A DNA stretch of 64,000 bases, from NCBI GenBank assembly GCA_030278955.1, contig JAOANR010000004.1:13008428-13072427 (forward strand). Reading direction: 5' to 3'. The DNA comes from Hygrophila difformis. Lineage: Eukaryota; Streptophyta; Magnoliopsida; Lamiales; Acanthaceae. The notes under the pieces were generated by a model. It saw only the letters and a program-made list of their open reading frames with translations. It searched no databases and had not been told where the DNA came from. Below, one piece after another: positions 32,388 through 44,100 of the stretch. The position numbers were made by a program, and so were the translations under genes. How positions within the stretch are numbered: position 1 is the stretch's first letter; each line of letters begins with the position of its first letter.

Positions 32388-34440
32388 CGAAAGTGCCCAG
32401 TGTATTGATGCCATTCTTGCTAGCTTTGCAGGGCTCTCTGGATTACGCATTAACACTGGTAAATCACTTGCATACGCGTCGGAATCGGTTTCTAGCCATA
32501 CAAGGCAGGAGCTGTCTAACATCCTCAACATCAATTTCTCGGAGGACCTTGGTAGATATCTAGGATTTCCTCTCTTCCATGGAGTGGTGCGGCACACACA
32601 TTTTGAGTTTATCATGGACAGAATGCATGGATGCATGGGATCTTGGAAAAGGGCTTTACTCAATAGGGCAGGCCGAATTACTATGGCCCGTGCGGTCCTA
32701 TAGTCAATTCCATCATATGTCATGCAATGTTGTTGGCTCCCAACAACTACTTGTGATCAAATTGATAAGTTTATTCGGGACTTTATCTGGCGAGATGCTA
32801 AGGGCAAAGGGATCCCTTTGGTCAGTTGGGACAAGGTGGCTAGACCTCGGAGTATGGGCGGCCTTGGGCTTCGTCGTGCCCGTGATATGAATGTGGCTCT
32901 TCTTGGCAAAATTTTCTCGGAGTTCTACTTGGGGACTTCCAAGCCGTGGGTGTGTCTCTTGGCCAACAAGTACGACAGCCGAGGTGGTGATTTCAATTCC
33001 AAACCTGGAGCTTCCATAGTTTATAGATCCTTGGTAAAAGTGATGCCGTATCTACTCCAGGGTTTCAAAATGAAAGTTGGGGATGGTCGTAGTAATGTCT
33101 GGAGCACCAATTGGCTACGGGGGGGTCCGATCGGACCTCGGTTGCCATATGTGCATATTTCTGATTCGGCCCTTCGCATTAAGGACGTCTTCCATGATGG
33201 AGCTTGGAGGTGGAATGAATTATATACCTCTGTGCCGGTGAGTATTCAACAGGAAGCTATGGATTATGGTCCTCTGGTGTGTCATGGCTCGGCCAAAGAT
33301 ATGCAGGTATGGAATTTATCTACTACAGGGCGCTATACTGTGAAGTCCGGATATGCATATATTATGGAGCAGCGGGGTTGGAGGAGTGATGGCCTTAACT
33401 CCTGGGCTTGGAAAATTATGGGTCCGGAGAAGGTGAGGGTTTTTGCTTGGCTTGCATCTCATAATTCTATTCCTACTAATGTGGTGAGATTCAATCGTGG
33501 CATGGCTGCCTCCCCAAACTGCCCTATTTGTGGAGCCATTGAAGACCTTATGCACCTTCTCTTCTACTGTCCGTGGGTGTTGGCAGTATGGGAGCATATG
33601 GGTGGAATACCTTCTTCTCAATGGATTACTCACTACAGTGATGCTAGTGCTTTCTTCACTCGCTTTGGACGTACATGGTCAACCAGCCAATGGGCTGTTA
33701 TCTGGTGCCTCTGGAATGGTCGCAATAACATGTGTTATCGAGACGAACCCTCTGATGTTGAAGCCACGGTCCGACGTGCCCGCTTCTTAGGGATGGCGTT
33801 TGATAAGGCCTGTGGCCGGCTGCCAAGAACCCGAGAAATTCGTCTTGTCCAATGGAATTCTAAAAACTGTAGTGGCACCATCCTACATGTGGATGGGAGC
33901 TCCATTGGAAATCCTGGTCGCGCAGGGTTTGGTGGTGTCATTCGAAGCAGCGATGGGCATTGGGTGGAGGGATTCTCCGGTTCCATTGGTACCTCATCCA
34001 ATCTTGATGCGGAACTCCATGCTATTTGGAATGGCCTCCAAAGGATTCATATTTTGGGGTTGGATTCTGTTTGCTGTTATTCTGACTTCGAGGAAGCCCT
34101 CAGGCTCATCCACCAAGAGCTATCCCCAGATCACAGTTATTTTGCATTGGTTCGGAACATTCAAGACATACTCGAACATCATCCTCGTTATCAGTGGTTT
34201 CACATTCTTAGGGAAGGCAATTCGGTAGCAGATTGTTTGGCCAAGCGTGGTGCACGTTCGGAGGAGTTCTTTACGACGTGGGCATTCCCCCCGGACGATA
34301 CTCGACCTTTAGTCTCGGCCGACATGGCTGGGACTTGGTTTCCCCGCCTTTAGATTATTTTGATGCTACTGTCATTCAGTTTGTTGTCGCTTTTTATTTT
34401 CTTCTCTTAGCCGCGCTGTTGCGCCTTTCATCCAAAAAAA
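32388..34440 (+). mobile_element. 5'-truncated LINE (L1 type)
   Basis: A 2.05-kb copy flanked by a perfect 17-bp duplication AAAAGATACTTAAATAT (32371-32387 and 34441-34457), ending in a poly(A) run at 34434-34440. Only the 3' part of ORF2 is present: the reverse transcriptase thumb region, the zinc-binding domain and RNase H. The endonuclease and catalytic reverse transcriptase core are missing, as usual for 5' truncation. The perfect duplication argues for a fairly recent insertion. Confidence 0.94.
32399..34353 (+). pseudogene. LINE ORF2 C-terminal part
   Basis: The frame runs from 32399 through a single TAG at 32701-32703 to a stop at 34353. The first part has SGLRINTGKSLAYASES and YLGFPLFHGVV, then SWKRALLNRAGRITMARAVL, typical of the end of plant LINE reverse transcriptase. 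The open part (32722-34353, 543 codons) includes RDFIWRDAKGKG. Its zinc-binding motif CPICGAIEDLMHLLFYC is near residues 269-285. An RNase H domain has HVDGSSIGNPGRAGFGGVI, then DAELHAIW and CYSDFEEALRLI, carrying the D-E-D acidic residues. It cannot act alone because the 5' half is missing. Confidence 0.9.
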
Positions 34441-34458
34441 AAAAGATACTTAAATATA

Positions 34459-34600
34459 GGGATGAGGATTTATCCCACCGGAAGGTTGGAGTACGATTCC
34501 CACCGGCCCCATATTCCTCTATTTTATTCCCCTTTGTAATTTATATGGCATGTGCTCCCACCGCCCATTTCCAGGCCTTCAATGGCTCATAAAAAAAAAA
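34459..34600 (+). mobile_element. tRNA-derived SINE, tail type A, abutting the LINE
   Basis: It starts right after the LINE's target duplication and is itself flanked by CTTAAATATA (34449-34458 and 34601-34610). B box GAGTACGATTCCC; tail GGCCTTCAATGGCTCAT plus poly(A). The A box region is shortened (GGATTTATCCCACCGG). Confidence 0.85.
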
Positions 34601-34680
34601 CTTAAATATAGTAAGAAAATGTCAAACACCAGGGTGCTAGCTTTGAATGTAGCAAAGAACATTTATTACCCATATATGTG

Positions 34681-34862
34681 TTTTTTTTTTCCAAAGTCGA
34701 AGCCAAAAAAAAGGGATGGTGAGAGTTCATGATGAGAGCTCGGGCCACACAAATTCTAAAAAAATAAATGGGATGTATAGGGGATCGGATGGGGAATTGA
34801 ACTCCAAGCCATAAGATTAAAAGACAGAGATTTGACCATTTGGGCAAGTTCTCATACCCAAC
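34681..34862 (-). mobile_element. tRNA-derived SINE, minus strand
   Basis: A T-run at 34681-34690 is followed by the family's 3' region (GTGAGAGTTCATGA and GGGCCACACAAATTC). The B box reads GGGGAATTGAACTCC on the plus strand and the A box is near CCATTTGGGCAAGTTC. Flanking words CATATATGTG and CTATATATGTTG are an imperfect target duplication. Confidence 0.72.
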
Positions 34863-35092
34863 TACTATATATGTTGGTGAGATGGAATAATTAAGATATA
34901 AAAATTATTGATGAATAGCTAAGATCCTTAAGTCAATCTAATTATTTAATTATTGATCTTTTTAAGGCACATTGTATTAGAATTTATAGCATAGATATAA
35001 TTAATTACATATTTTTAAGGCATTAAGTACTGCACATTTTTAAAATATAATTCATTGCAAGAATTTTTTGTTTATAGTAGCAGCTGAATTTA

Positions 35093-35252
35093 AGGCCACT
35101 GGGGTTCCCCCAACTCCCAACTTATAGGTGGGGGTTCGAATCCTCACCCGGCCCATTATCCCTCCCTTTTGTTTCCTTTGTAATTTGTGTGGCATGGGCT
35201 CTCACATCTCCTTTTCTAGGCCTTTAATGACTCTTAAAAAAAAAAAAAAAAA
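35093..35252 (+). mobile_element. tRNA-derived SINE, tail type A
   Basis: Flanked by CTGAATTTA (35084-35092 and 35253-35261). B box GGGGGTTCGAATCCTC; tail TAGGCCTTTAATGACTC and a poly(A) run of about 18. Confidence 0.85.
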
Positions 35253-35407
35253 CTGAATTTAGGGCTACTAACATTTTTCTCACAAGTTGAATATTTAAGA
35301 AAAATTGTTGATCACCACATCCATATATAGATTGGGGAGTGATTTGTTAAACTTACTCACAGGTTTTGAACCTAAGATCTTATTTAAGTATATATATATA
35401 TATATAT

Positions 35408-35863
35408 AATCTCACATAACTACTTAAGTGTTATTGGTAATTAAAATAATCTTATTGAGATTGATTAAATTAATCAATCTTCTCATCCCAGGCCAAGTGA
35501 ACAGCTCTCTGATAAAAATAACTATTAACAAATCTTTTATATATAAACTAAATTTATAACTAGATGGTTATTAACATATCTCTGACAAATAACTATTAAC
35601 ATATATTATATATATAACTACATTTATAAATATATAATCTCACATAACTACTTAAGGGTTATTGGTAATTAAAATAATCTTATTGAGATTGATTAAATTA
35701 ATCAATCTTCTCATCCCAGGCCAAGTGAACAGCTCTCTGATAAAAATAACTATTAACAAATCTTTTATATATAAACTAAATTTATAACTAGATGGTTATT
35801 AACATATCTCTGACAAATAACTATTAACATATATTATATATATAACTACATTTATAAATACAT
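35408..35863. repeat. 228-bp tandem duplication
   Basis: Two adjacent copies (35408-35635 and 35636-35863) differ by about one base (AAGTGTT against AAGGGTT). Each contains the palindrome GATTGATTAAATTAATCAATC split around its centre. No coding content; a very recent duplication, or a possible assembly artefact. Confidence 0.88.
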
Positions 35864-36070
35864 ATATAAATTCTTATCTCAAATTACTCCATTATAGTGT
35901 CATTTGTAGCTGTTATATTTTAAGTTTAAACTGCATTAGAAGTGTTAAACAATCAATGTACTTAATGAAACAATTTGTAATAATCAATGAAGTATTCACG
36001 CTTTCAGATGTGGACAATATGACTAATGTATTTGTTTTTTGGCAAAATATGACTAATAAATAGTGAATAT

Positions 36071-36234
36071 GGGGATGAGGACTTAGCCCAAGTGGTTAAG
36101 TCTCTCGACATCCAACGGAATTTTGGATGTTCGATTCCCCACCCCTTATCCCTCCCTTTTATTCCCCTTTATAATTGTGTAGCATGGACTCCCACCACTC
36201 CTTTCTCAGGCCTTCAATGGTTCATTAAAAAAAA
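36071..36234 (+). mobile_element. tRNA-derived SINE, tail type A
   Basis: Flanked by AGTGAATAT (36062-36070 and 36235-36243). A box TTAGCCCAAGTGGTTAAG, B box GATGTTCGATTCCCC, tail GGCCTTCAATGGTTCATT plus poly(A). Confidence 0.9.
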
Positions 36235-36394
36235 AGTGAATATTCCAATGCATTCATATTTTATTTTTCAGAAAATTATTTTTTTTTGTTTAAATGGATC
36301 TCACTATTAAAAAAAAAATCAAATAAAGAATATATTAATCAGCTGAGATGGCAAAATCCCATTTTTGGTTTCATTATTAGTATATAATATAGTA

Positions 36395-36424
36395 ACTAGC
36401 ATACACGCCCGCGCAATGCGCGGT
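36395..36424 (-). mobile_element. Helitron 3' terminus, minus strand
   Basis: On the minus strand the stem CCGCGC / GCGCGG (36409-36414 and 36418-36423, loop of 3) is followed by GCGTGTATG and CTAG (36396-36399), then T. This is the standard ending of plant Helitrons. The body would extend to higher coordinates; no 5' end or coding part could be found. If so, the SINE at 36512-36674 was inserted into it. Confidence 0.68.
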
Positions 36425-36511
36425 AAGTAAAATTTATATATATAATTTTAAAATAAGATAAAATTTCAAAAATTCAAATGTTGTACTTATTACATAAAAT
36501 TTGGTTCATGC

Positions 36512-36674
36512 GGGGTTGGAGACTTAATCATGTGGTAACTCCCCCAACTCCCAACCTTTAGGTTGAGGGGTTCGAATCTCCATCCGGTCCCCTATCCATT
36601 CCCTTTGTTCCCTTTGTAATTGTGTGGCATGAGCTCCCACCACCCTTTCCAGACCTTCAATGGCTTCTTCAAAA
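36512..36674 (+). mobile_element. tRNA-derived SINE, tail type A
   Basis: Flanked by a perfect 15-bp duplication AAATTTGGTTCATGC (36497-36511 and 36675-36689). B box GGGGTTCGAATCTCC; tail AGACCTTCAATGGCTTCTTC plus poly(A). Confidence 0.9.
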
Positions 36675-36786
36675 AAATTTGGTTCATGCTAATTTTCTTA
36701 CCACATTATTGAGAAAAAATGTGACAAAGTGGTTTAGCAACTTTGTCAATTAAGTTATTTTCCTAATATTGTTGTTTTATTGATTT

Positions 36787-37178
36787 TGCGGCCGTTTGTT
36801 TGTGCATTTTGGACGGAATTATCTGATTATTGCGTTTGCAAAACGCAAATAATCAGTTAATTCTGTTTTTGTACTAACTTCCAATAATCTATTATTTGCC
36901 TTTTGAGGGAATGAAAACGCTATTTTCTTGCAGCCCCACTTTGGTGCTGCAAGAAAATTGCGTGTAGCAAAAAATATATTTTACCATATTGTTGCCTTTT
37001 GAGGTAATGAAAAATACAAATCCAAACACTTTTTCATGATTATCTGATTATTGCGATTTGAAACAACATGAGCTCATCCAAACACTTAATTTTCTACAGC
37101 ATGTTTTGTTACAACAATTATCTGATTATCCTTTTCTAAATGCTGCAGCACTTTTTAAAACGCGCATCCAAACATCCT
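36787..37178. mobile_element. MITE-like element, relative of 31826-31987
   Basis: It shares the core ATTATCTGATTATTGCG / CGCAAATAATCAG and ends with GCGCATCCAAACATCC. The boundaries are approximate and no clean target duplication was found. Confidence 0.42.
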
Positions 37179-37364
37179 CTTAGCCCATAATCAATTTGAT
37201 TTTACATTATTTAATTTATATTAATACATTTTTGCCTGATACGAATTATGTAATATATTTGATTTTACATTTTTAAATTTATAATTTCCGAGATATAATT
37301 TTAACTCCATTTTATATTTTATATGTTAATTTATTATTATATATTACACTAATAATGCTACTGG

Positions 37365-37690
37365 ACTACTCGACCAATGGCATGCCTCCCGCGCCTGGCG
37401 AGACGTCTTTTGACCGATGTTCAGTTCATCATGTACTTTGCAAGTGTAAAATGGTTGCGGGTTGTCTAGCAAAATGTGGTGCATCTTTAGAAGAATTCTA
37501 CACTACTTGGACATTCCCTCAGACTTCACGCACAGGGTGTTAGCGGCGGATTCTTCCGGCGTATGGTTCCCAAGAGCCAAAGTGTTAGCTCTTTTTTTCC
37601 TTTCTACTTTTGGACACCTCTTTTTGTTGCTCTTTTTTCCCTTTATTTTCTTTTCAATTTGTTATTTGGCGTCAGCTTCCCACAAAATAA
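37365..37690 (+). pseudogene. LINE RNase H tail relic
   Basis: Two overlapping frames spell CSVHHVLCKCKMVAGCLAKC, then GASLEEFYTTWTFP, then (after a frameshift) VLAADSSGVWFPRAK. This is the same C-terminal block as the end of the LINE at 32388-34440 and of the split LINE at 39990-53060. It is a very short 5'-truncated copy without a visible poly(A) tail. Confidence 0.75.
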
Positions 37691-37782
37691 TGTTAATAAT
37701 TTTAGAACATTGTTCACATACATATGGAGTGACTAATGCAAATCTAATCATGAATATATAATTATCATATTATACTATATTA

Positions 37783-37961
37783 TACTTCCTCCATTTTTTT
37801 TAAGTGTTACACTTTCTTTTTTTAGGTGTTTCATAATAAATGTTACATTACCATATATAAATGTTTTTAAGGGTATAAAACTCCACTAAAGCACTTTTAT
37901 TCCTTGCATTGAATATCGGGTCATTTCCTTATGTTACACTTATTTTGAAATGAAAGGAGTA
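37783..37961. mobile_element. Stowaway MITE
   Basis: 175 bp (37785-37959) between TA dinucleotides. Ends are CTTCCTCCATTTTTTTTAAG and TTTTGAAATGAAAGGAG, with AAGTGTTACA and TGTTACACTT matching inside. Confidence 0.82.
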
Positions 37962-37973
37962 TTATATTATATG

Positions 37974-38457
37974 TAGGGATGAAAACGGTATGGATATGAT
38001 CAGATAGTATTGGATACAAATATATATTATCCCACATTTTTTTCTCGATTCGGATCGAATATAGATATGCCGGATACAAATACATGTCGGATATAGATTT
38101 AATTGGATACAGATTATCGGATAATTTTTAATCTTTTTTGAAAATTTGATAATTATATAGGAGTAATAATTTTATATTTTGTTATAATTATTGATAATTT
38201 TTAATTAATAAATAATAATATATTAATATATTCGGATATCCATATTTAAAATCTGGATAATATCCTATCAGTTTTTAGATAAGGTCAGATATTTTTGGAT
38301 ACAAATACGAATGCATATATTAAATTAAATTACAGATTCAAATTTGGATGCGACTATTGAAATATTTGGCTGGATAGTTGGATACAGATTCAGATTCGGA
38401 TATAATCGGATACAGTATCGGATCGGTCTGATATTGACCGTACCCCTTTCACCCCTA
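37974..38457. mobile_element. hAT-type MITE, TCGGATAC motifs
   Basis: 484 bp, starting TAGGGATGAAAACGG and ending CTTTCACCCCTA. The 8-bp duplication ATTATATG / ATTATAAG has one mismatch (37966-37973 and 38458-38465). GGATAC and TCGGATA words recur on both sides. Confidence 0.82.
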
Positions 38458-38469
38458 ATTATAAGTATA

Positions 38470-39205
38470 TATATTTTAAAAATATATAGTACTATATTTA
38501 TTCAATTAGACGAAGTTAAAAGATGTATATCATAGTAAATCTTTTTAATTTATGTAGTGTTATTATACCGTTTATATTAATTAATAATTTCTTAAAAATA
38601 TAGGATCGGTATCCACCTTATATATATATATATCAACCATTCAAAATTAGATTGAGATCTTCTAAAATAATAACAAATCACTATGCTAAACAAAAAGTTG
38701 GGAAAAAATAAACAACTAATTTAAATCATCCCTATCCAATTTATTAGATTATTCCCAATTTTTCCGAATTCAATTAAATAATGATTGTTTTCTACTTTAT
38801 AGTGAACTTAAATAAATTAAAAAATATGTAAAAAAATGTATCCAAAAGAAAAGATGTCAGAAAGGGAATAATCTATTAACAAAATGGAAAAAATACATCA
38901 ATAAAAAATAAAGTGGAAATATCTCCAAATTTATTCTCTTTAGTTTTTTTTTTCAAATTTTGAATAAAGACAAAAAAATCAAACAATAAAAAAATCAACA
39001 TAAAATAGATTCATGATATACAAAGATTTTGAGTAGTATACAAAGGAGAATCATAAATTAGTTAAAGATATTATAATATATTATTAAGAATTTGTTAGGA
39101 TATTGATGAATATTGATAAAAGAATTATATTAAACGTATATTAATTAATATTGGATATTAATATGTATTTATGGATATTTCAATATATAATATTAAAATT
39201 TTAGG
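38470..39205. other. AT-rich intergenic DNA
   Basis: No gene seen. Confidence 0.5.
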
Positions 39206-39620
39206 ATTAAACATTGTTGGATGAATTAAATGTGATTGTTGAAAAAAGGGGGTGGGGAAGTGGGGGGAAACTTGACTATATTAATTTTATAGATATATAT
39301 AGATATAGATATAGATATAGATATAGATAGATAGATATAGATTAAACATTGTTAGATGAATTAAATGTGATTGTTGAAAAAAGGGGGTGGGGAAGTGGAG
39401 GGGAAACTTGGCTATATTACTTTTATATATATATATAGATATAGATATATAGATATAGATATAGATATAGATATAGATATAGATATAGATATAGATAGAT
39501 AGATATAGATCAAACATTGTTGGATGAATTAAATGTGATTGTTGAAAAAAGGGGGTGGGGAAGTGGGGGGAAAACTTGACTATATTACTTTTATATATAT
39601 ATATAAATATATAATATAGA
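39206..39620. repeat. G-rich minisatellite with (ATAGAT)n microsatellites
   Basis: Three copies of a block of about 100 bases starting AAACATTGTT(G/A)GATGAATT and containing GGGGGTGGGGAAGTGG. They are separated by ATAGATATAG arrays of different length (39288-39340, 39424-39510 and 39593-39620). The frame at 39287-39517 is the translated microsatellite. Confidence 0.88.
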
Positions 39621-39823
39621 TAGATGTATTGACGGTTGAAAGACGCAACGGCTGAAGAACGTTTTTTGGCTGAATGACATCAATTATTATTTTTAATTTA
39701 TATAATAGATTAGTAGTAGTAGTTTTTTTTTTTTTTTTTTTTTTTATGTGATCAACCTCATTTTTTTTCAATTTTCATGTGTTTTTATTTTCTTTTATTT
39801 TTATTTTAATGGTATTACATGTT

Positions 39824-39875
39824 TAAAAATGGAGAGCCTCATAGCCTGTATAGGTTGTTCAGCCAAAAAAATGGA
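39824..39875 (+). mobile_element. Micro-insertion: about 30-bp retroposon tail
   Basis: The 13-bp repeat AAAATGGAGAGCC (39827-39839 and 39868-39880 approximately) flanks a short insert with ATAGCCTGTATAGGTTG and a few As. The same tail in reverse stands at 63702-63737. Confidence 0.5.
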
Positions 39876-39989
39876 GAGCCAATTTTATTTTATTTTTTTT
39901 TCTTTAACACGGCTTGAGAAGGCGAGTAAAGGGGAAAAAAAACGAACAAAGGCAGAATCAAAAGGAGCAAGATCAATTAAAACTATACT

Positions 39990-40244
39990 CTAAATCCGTT
40001 GGTAAGCCACTCCTGGTAGCCATAATCCCAGTCAGACTTGTCCAATGGAATTATATTGGCCTAAAGGGTATCATTCTGCATGTCGATGGTAGTTCTCTTG
40101 GGAACCTTGATAGAGCTAGGTTTAGCTTCGTGGTTCGGGATGAGGATGGCCATTGGATTGGGGGAGGCTGTGGGTACTTAGGCCATGCAACAAACATAAT
40201 GGCTGAACTATCTGCTTTGACTTCTAGATTGCTTTATGTCAGTG
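39990..40244 (+). pseudogene. LINE RNase H relic, left part (split by the Tat element)
   Basis: The frame encodes VRLVQWNYIGLKGIILHVDG, SSLGNLDRARFSFVVRDEDG and NIMAELSALTSRLLYVS, the start of a plant LINE RNase H domain. It is cut at 40244 by the LTR of the Tat element and continues at 52688. Confidence 0.85.
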
Positions 40245-40929
40245 TGTTTTCTTGGCCTGGAGCCGGAAAGGACCTTTTTCTCCTCAAGGGAGGCTACCGG
40301 AAGAGGATCAAACCAGTTACGGATCCGGATTAATGATAATGCGCCCAAACTTGACTAATTATGCCCAAACTTGACTGAAAATTCCTTGGTATTCAAATGG
40401 CAACAAAATACAACGGAGAATCTACATGTTGCTAAGAAACAACGGCGAATTCACCGGAAAAACTAAAACCAAACTACCGGTTGTTGAGAAACAACGGTGG
40501 ACTTGGAAGTAACCGCTATGAGCTAAACTAAAGTCTAGGAAAAACTGTAAAGGAAAGCATTAAAGGAAAGCAGTAAAGATACAAAGAATTAAATTTGATA
40601 AAGGGATTTTGGGGGTTGGATTGATCTCTCCGATTTTGTGCGTGGCATCCCCTATTTATAGTCGGAGCTGAAATAACCGCTCTCCGGCCGATTCCCTTAA
40701 GCCGATTCCACTGTTCACTTCAATCGGCTGAATTGATGTCATTTCGGCCGAAATCCTTCCCTCCGGAGCTTTCTTCCTTTCGGGACTCTTCTGCTGCTCT
40801 GGATCATTCCCTTTTGATTCTTTGGCCCAATGGATCTCCAACTCGATTTTCTTTGAAAGTCTCTCTTCGGCCCATCTTTCATGGCCCAATTCTTCTCCCC
40901 ATGGCCCACTGTCCTTTGTGGCCCCAACA
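40245..40929 (-). repeat. 3' LTR of the Tat element
   Basis: 685 bp, starts TGTTTTCTTGGCCTGG and ends GTGGCCCCAACA. It matches 51999-52682 with about a dozen differences. The frames at 40656-40927 lie within it and are not genes. Confidence 0.94.
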
Positions 40930-40933
40930 GATG

Positions 40934-40941
40934 CCCTCCTT
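40934..40941 (-). promoter_or_regulatory. Putative polypurine tract of the Tat element
   Basis: The minus strand reads AAGGAGGG four bases inside the 3' LTR. It is short but in the expected place. Confidence 0.55.
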
Positions 40942-41108
40942 ACTTGGGCGGTTTTTCGTCCGGAAAAGAGCTCAAGTAACTCCTCTCTTTTTTCCTTGGC
41001 GGTTATCTTTTCCCTTAAAGACTCTTGTTATCGCCACTCTATTTACATATCCCGTTCTCCCTTCGTAACAAACCGCCCTTTCAACTCCCCTTTGTTTATC
41101 TTTTTTCA

Positions 41109-44100
41109 ATGGATCTTCCTCCCGTCACTGCTCTTTCCTCGGATCTTCTCAAGATCGAGAATACTTACGCTTCTACCTCCGCTATGCGTCTCCTTCCTGA
41201 AGGCTATTATTCTCTTGGTCCATTAGGGATCCCTGAAGAGATTGACGAATGTACTGCTCGTATCTTCGAAAATCGCTCCATACCGTTATATTCTTCTTAT
41301 TTTTCTTCTAAGCTTTTCTCCCCGTCGCTTGCTAGTTGGCCTTCGGATTCCCCTGATTATGTGGAATGGTACCGTCACCTTGAACCTCATTGCCGTGAAT
41401 CCTGGTCTAAGTCTTGCACTCGTCGCATGATTCTTCTCAGTACTATGCCTTTTCCGTCTGACATTCGTCCCATTCAGGCTCTCCTTTGTTTTTGGAATCC
41501 TTCTGTAAACTGTTTTTGTTTCCCCTGGGGTATGATGACCCCCACGATCCAAAATGTAAAGCTCCTTTTAGGCCTTTCTGTTCGTGGGGAGAACCTCGGT
41601 GTTATATCCACCCCCAGAGAGAAAAATGTTAGCTTTTCTTCCGGTGATTCTTTCAAGGATTGGATTGTCACTCACCAGAGTGATCCTGCTTCACCAGCTC
41701 CGCATTCCTCGGAGCCCTTGGCCTTCATGATGTATTTCCTCACGAGGTTCTTCTGGTGTACTCATTCGAAAGGAGTTCTTCTTGAGGTTCAACCTCTGGC
41801 TTCGGCGATTCTCAACCTTGTTGCTGTGCCTTTAGCCGATTTCTTCCTCGCTCATCTGTACGCGGGTATAACGGCTACTGTATCGGGCTGGGAAAAAGGT
41901 TTCCCTGATAAAGCCCGTGTTCCATTATGGTTTCTTCATCTATGGTTAGTATGGCACTTCCGGGATATCTCCAACTTCCCTGCTCAAGATATCTCTCCTA
42001 GTTATTTCGCCGCTCCTGATCTCCTACGGTCATCCCTTCCTGCCCTCTCGATCCCGCATTGGATCAATTATTTTTTAGGCCGAACTGTCGATCAGTCTTT
42101 TTCCCAGTACCACTATAGGAGGACCGAATTCGACTGGGTGAGGGAGATCGCCACTTCCCCTTTTGGGACTACCCTTCACGTATCTTGCTCAGATGTGGAA
42201 TAGATGCATACTCCCACGCCCCATCTTCAACGGTTCTTCATTTTTGTCTACCAAGACTGCTATCCCTTCCGAGGTTTATAATCCCCACTTGGTTAGCCGT
42301 CAATTCGGCTTTGGTCAAGACTTGGTAGTGGCTCTCCGGGCCGATAAGCGCCTTTCTGCTTCTGCCAGCCGTGCACAATGTTCTTTGTACCATAAGCGTC
42401 TACTTGACTTCAAGGTGGTGAAATTTGCTGTTCGTCCTGGACTTGCTACTTCTCGTTTTCGGACCTGGTGGGATGGAGTTGCCCGTACTTTTTTCGGCGC
42501 TGATCTCAATTCCCTCTTACGGCGTGGTGGATTCTCTCCTATTCTGGCTTTTCCCTTGCATCTTTCATCTTCGCCGAATTCTACTCCCCAGCGCACTCTT
42601 GATTCGTCTTCTTCCTCTCATCCAGGTAAATTTCTCTCTTTTCTCTCTTTCTTTTTTTTTTTATTAAAAAATGTCCTTTTTCATTCTTACATTTCTCTCC
42701 CTCTCTCTTGACTTTAGATGCTCCTCGCTCTTCTGCCTCGGATCCTGGTCGAAAGAGGCCCGCTTCGTCTTCAGACCTTCTTGTCGGTTCTCTTCCTCCG
42801 ACTCAGACTAAAAGGCGTTCATCTCGCTCACCTTTTGGCAACATCTCTTCTGCCTTACCGGTACCGAGTATCTCCCCGATTTTGACTATTGCTCCAAGTG
42901 CCCTTTCAACCGAACCATGCAAATCACCCAATGGTAATAATTCGATTGTTTGTGTTGGTTCTTCTTCGGCCACTCCTACAGATTTGGCCCAAGATCCTAT
43001 TTCGACCGATCCTGTTATTTCTCCTTCGGTAAACCCTCCCTCAGTTTTGGCTACCTTGGAGCCCCTCACTTCTTCTCTAACTGGCACAATTACTGGTGAT
43101 GCCTCCGCCGATCAAATTCCCTCATCTCTACTTCCTGATCGGCATATTCTGGATGATTTCTTTTCTCCTGTTCCTCCTTCTTCTCTTCCGTAGGACCCTT
43201 CGACTCATCTGGGCGAGTGTTTGGCCCAGTTGTGTAATCTGATCGCCAGGCAATCTGACGTGGAATTCGTCCACCCTAAACCGATTCTCGTTCTCCTATC
43301 TCACCTCGAACAACACTTCCATGCTGAGATGATCTCCCTAAACCTGAGTAGTACTCTTCAGATGATTATGAAGTCTGTTCTTTCTATGGACCAAGAGCTA
43401 GTAGCTCACTTGGCGATGCGGAACAAACTTGCTGCCGAACGTGAGGCTGCGGCTTCTTCTCAAGCCATCTTTGATACCTATTCGGCGGAATACCGGGCCA
43501 CAATGAATGCTCTTTCAGAAACGGAATCTCTGGAACATAAACATTCTGAAGATCTTTCTTTAGTTCGCTCACAGATAGCCGAACTTCAACAACGAGAACG
43601 AGAATTGGAATCAGCTTTAAACCAGACTAGGCGACGGTCGGCCGATTTAAAGCAATCGATAAAAGTTCTTCGTCAATCTGCTGAAGCCCCTAAAGCCATG
43701 ATTTTAGACTTTCGACGGGATGCTGCCTATCTTGCCATGCGGTCTAGTTTTAATGACCATATACTCGGTACTTTCCAAGAAAAGTGGGCCGAAACTCAAT
43801 CTTTAGTCGGCCAGCTCGATTCAGCTATTAAAAGCCTTGGTGGGAAAAGTGTTGCTTATGTTCTTTCTCCCCCGACTTTATTTCCTTTGGACCCGTCGGA
43901 GATGGAATCTTCTCCATCTGGTGATGCTCCTTCATCTTCGAGAGCTCTTGGAGGTATTATGTCTTTTCCCCTTTTGTCGTTTGCTTACTCTTTACTTCCT
44001 ACCTCAACGTTCTTTTCTTTCCTACTCCTCTCAGGGAAATCTGATGTCGGCGTTAATTTGGCTATCGATCGTCCTTCTTCAAGCAACGTTCCTGGTCCTT

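Noticed and set aside
40656..40927. Minus-strand frames of 77 and 62 codons with counterparts at 52409-52942
   Set aside because: They lie in the LTRs of the Tat element and recur because the LTRs are copies.
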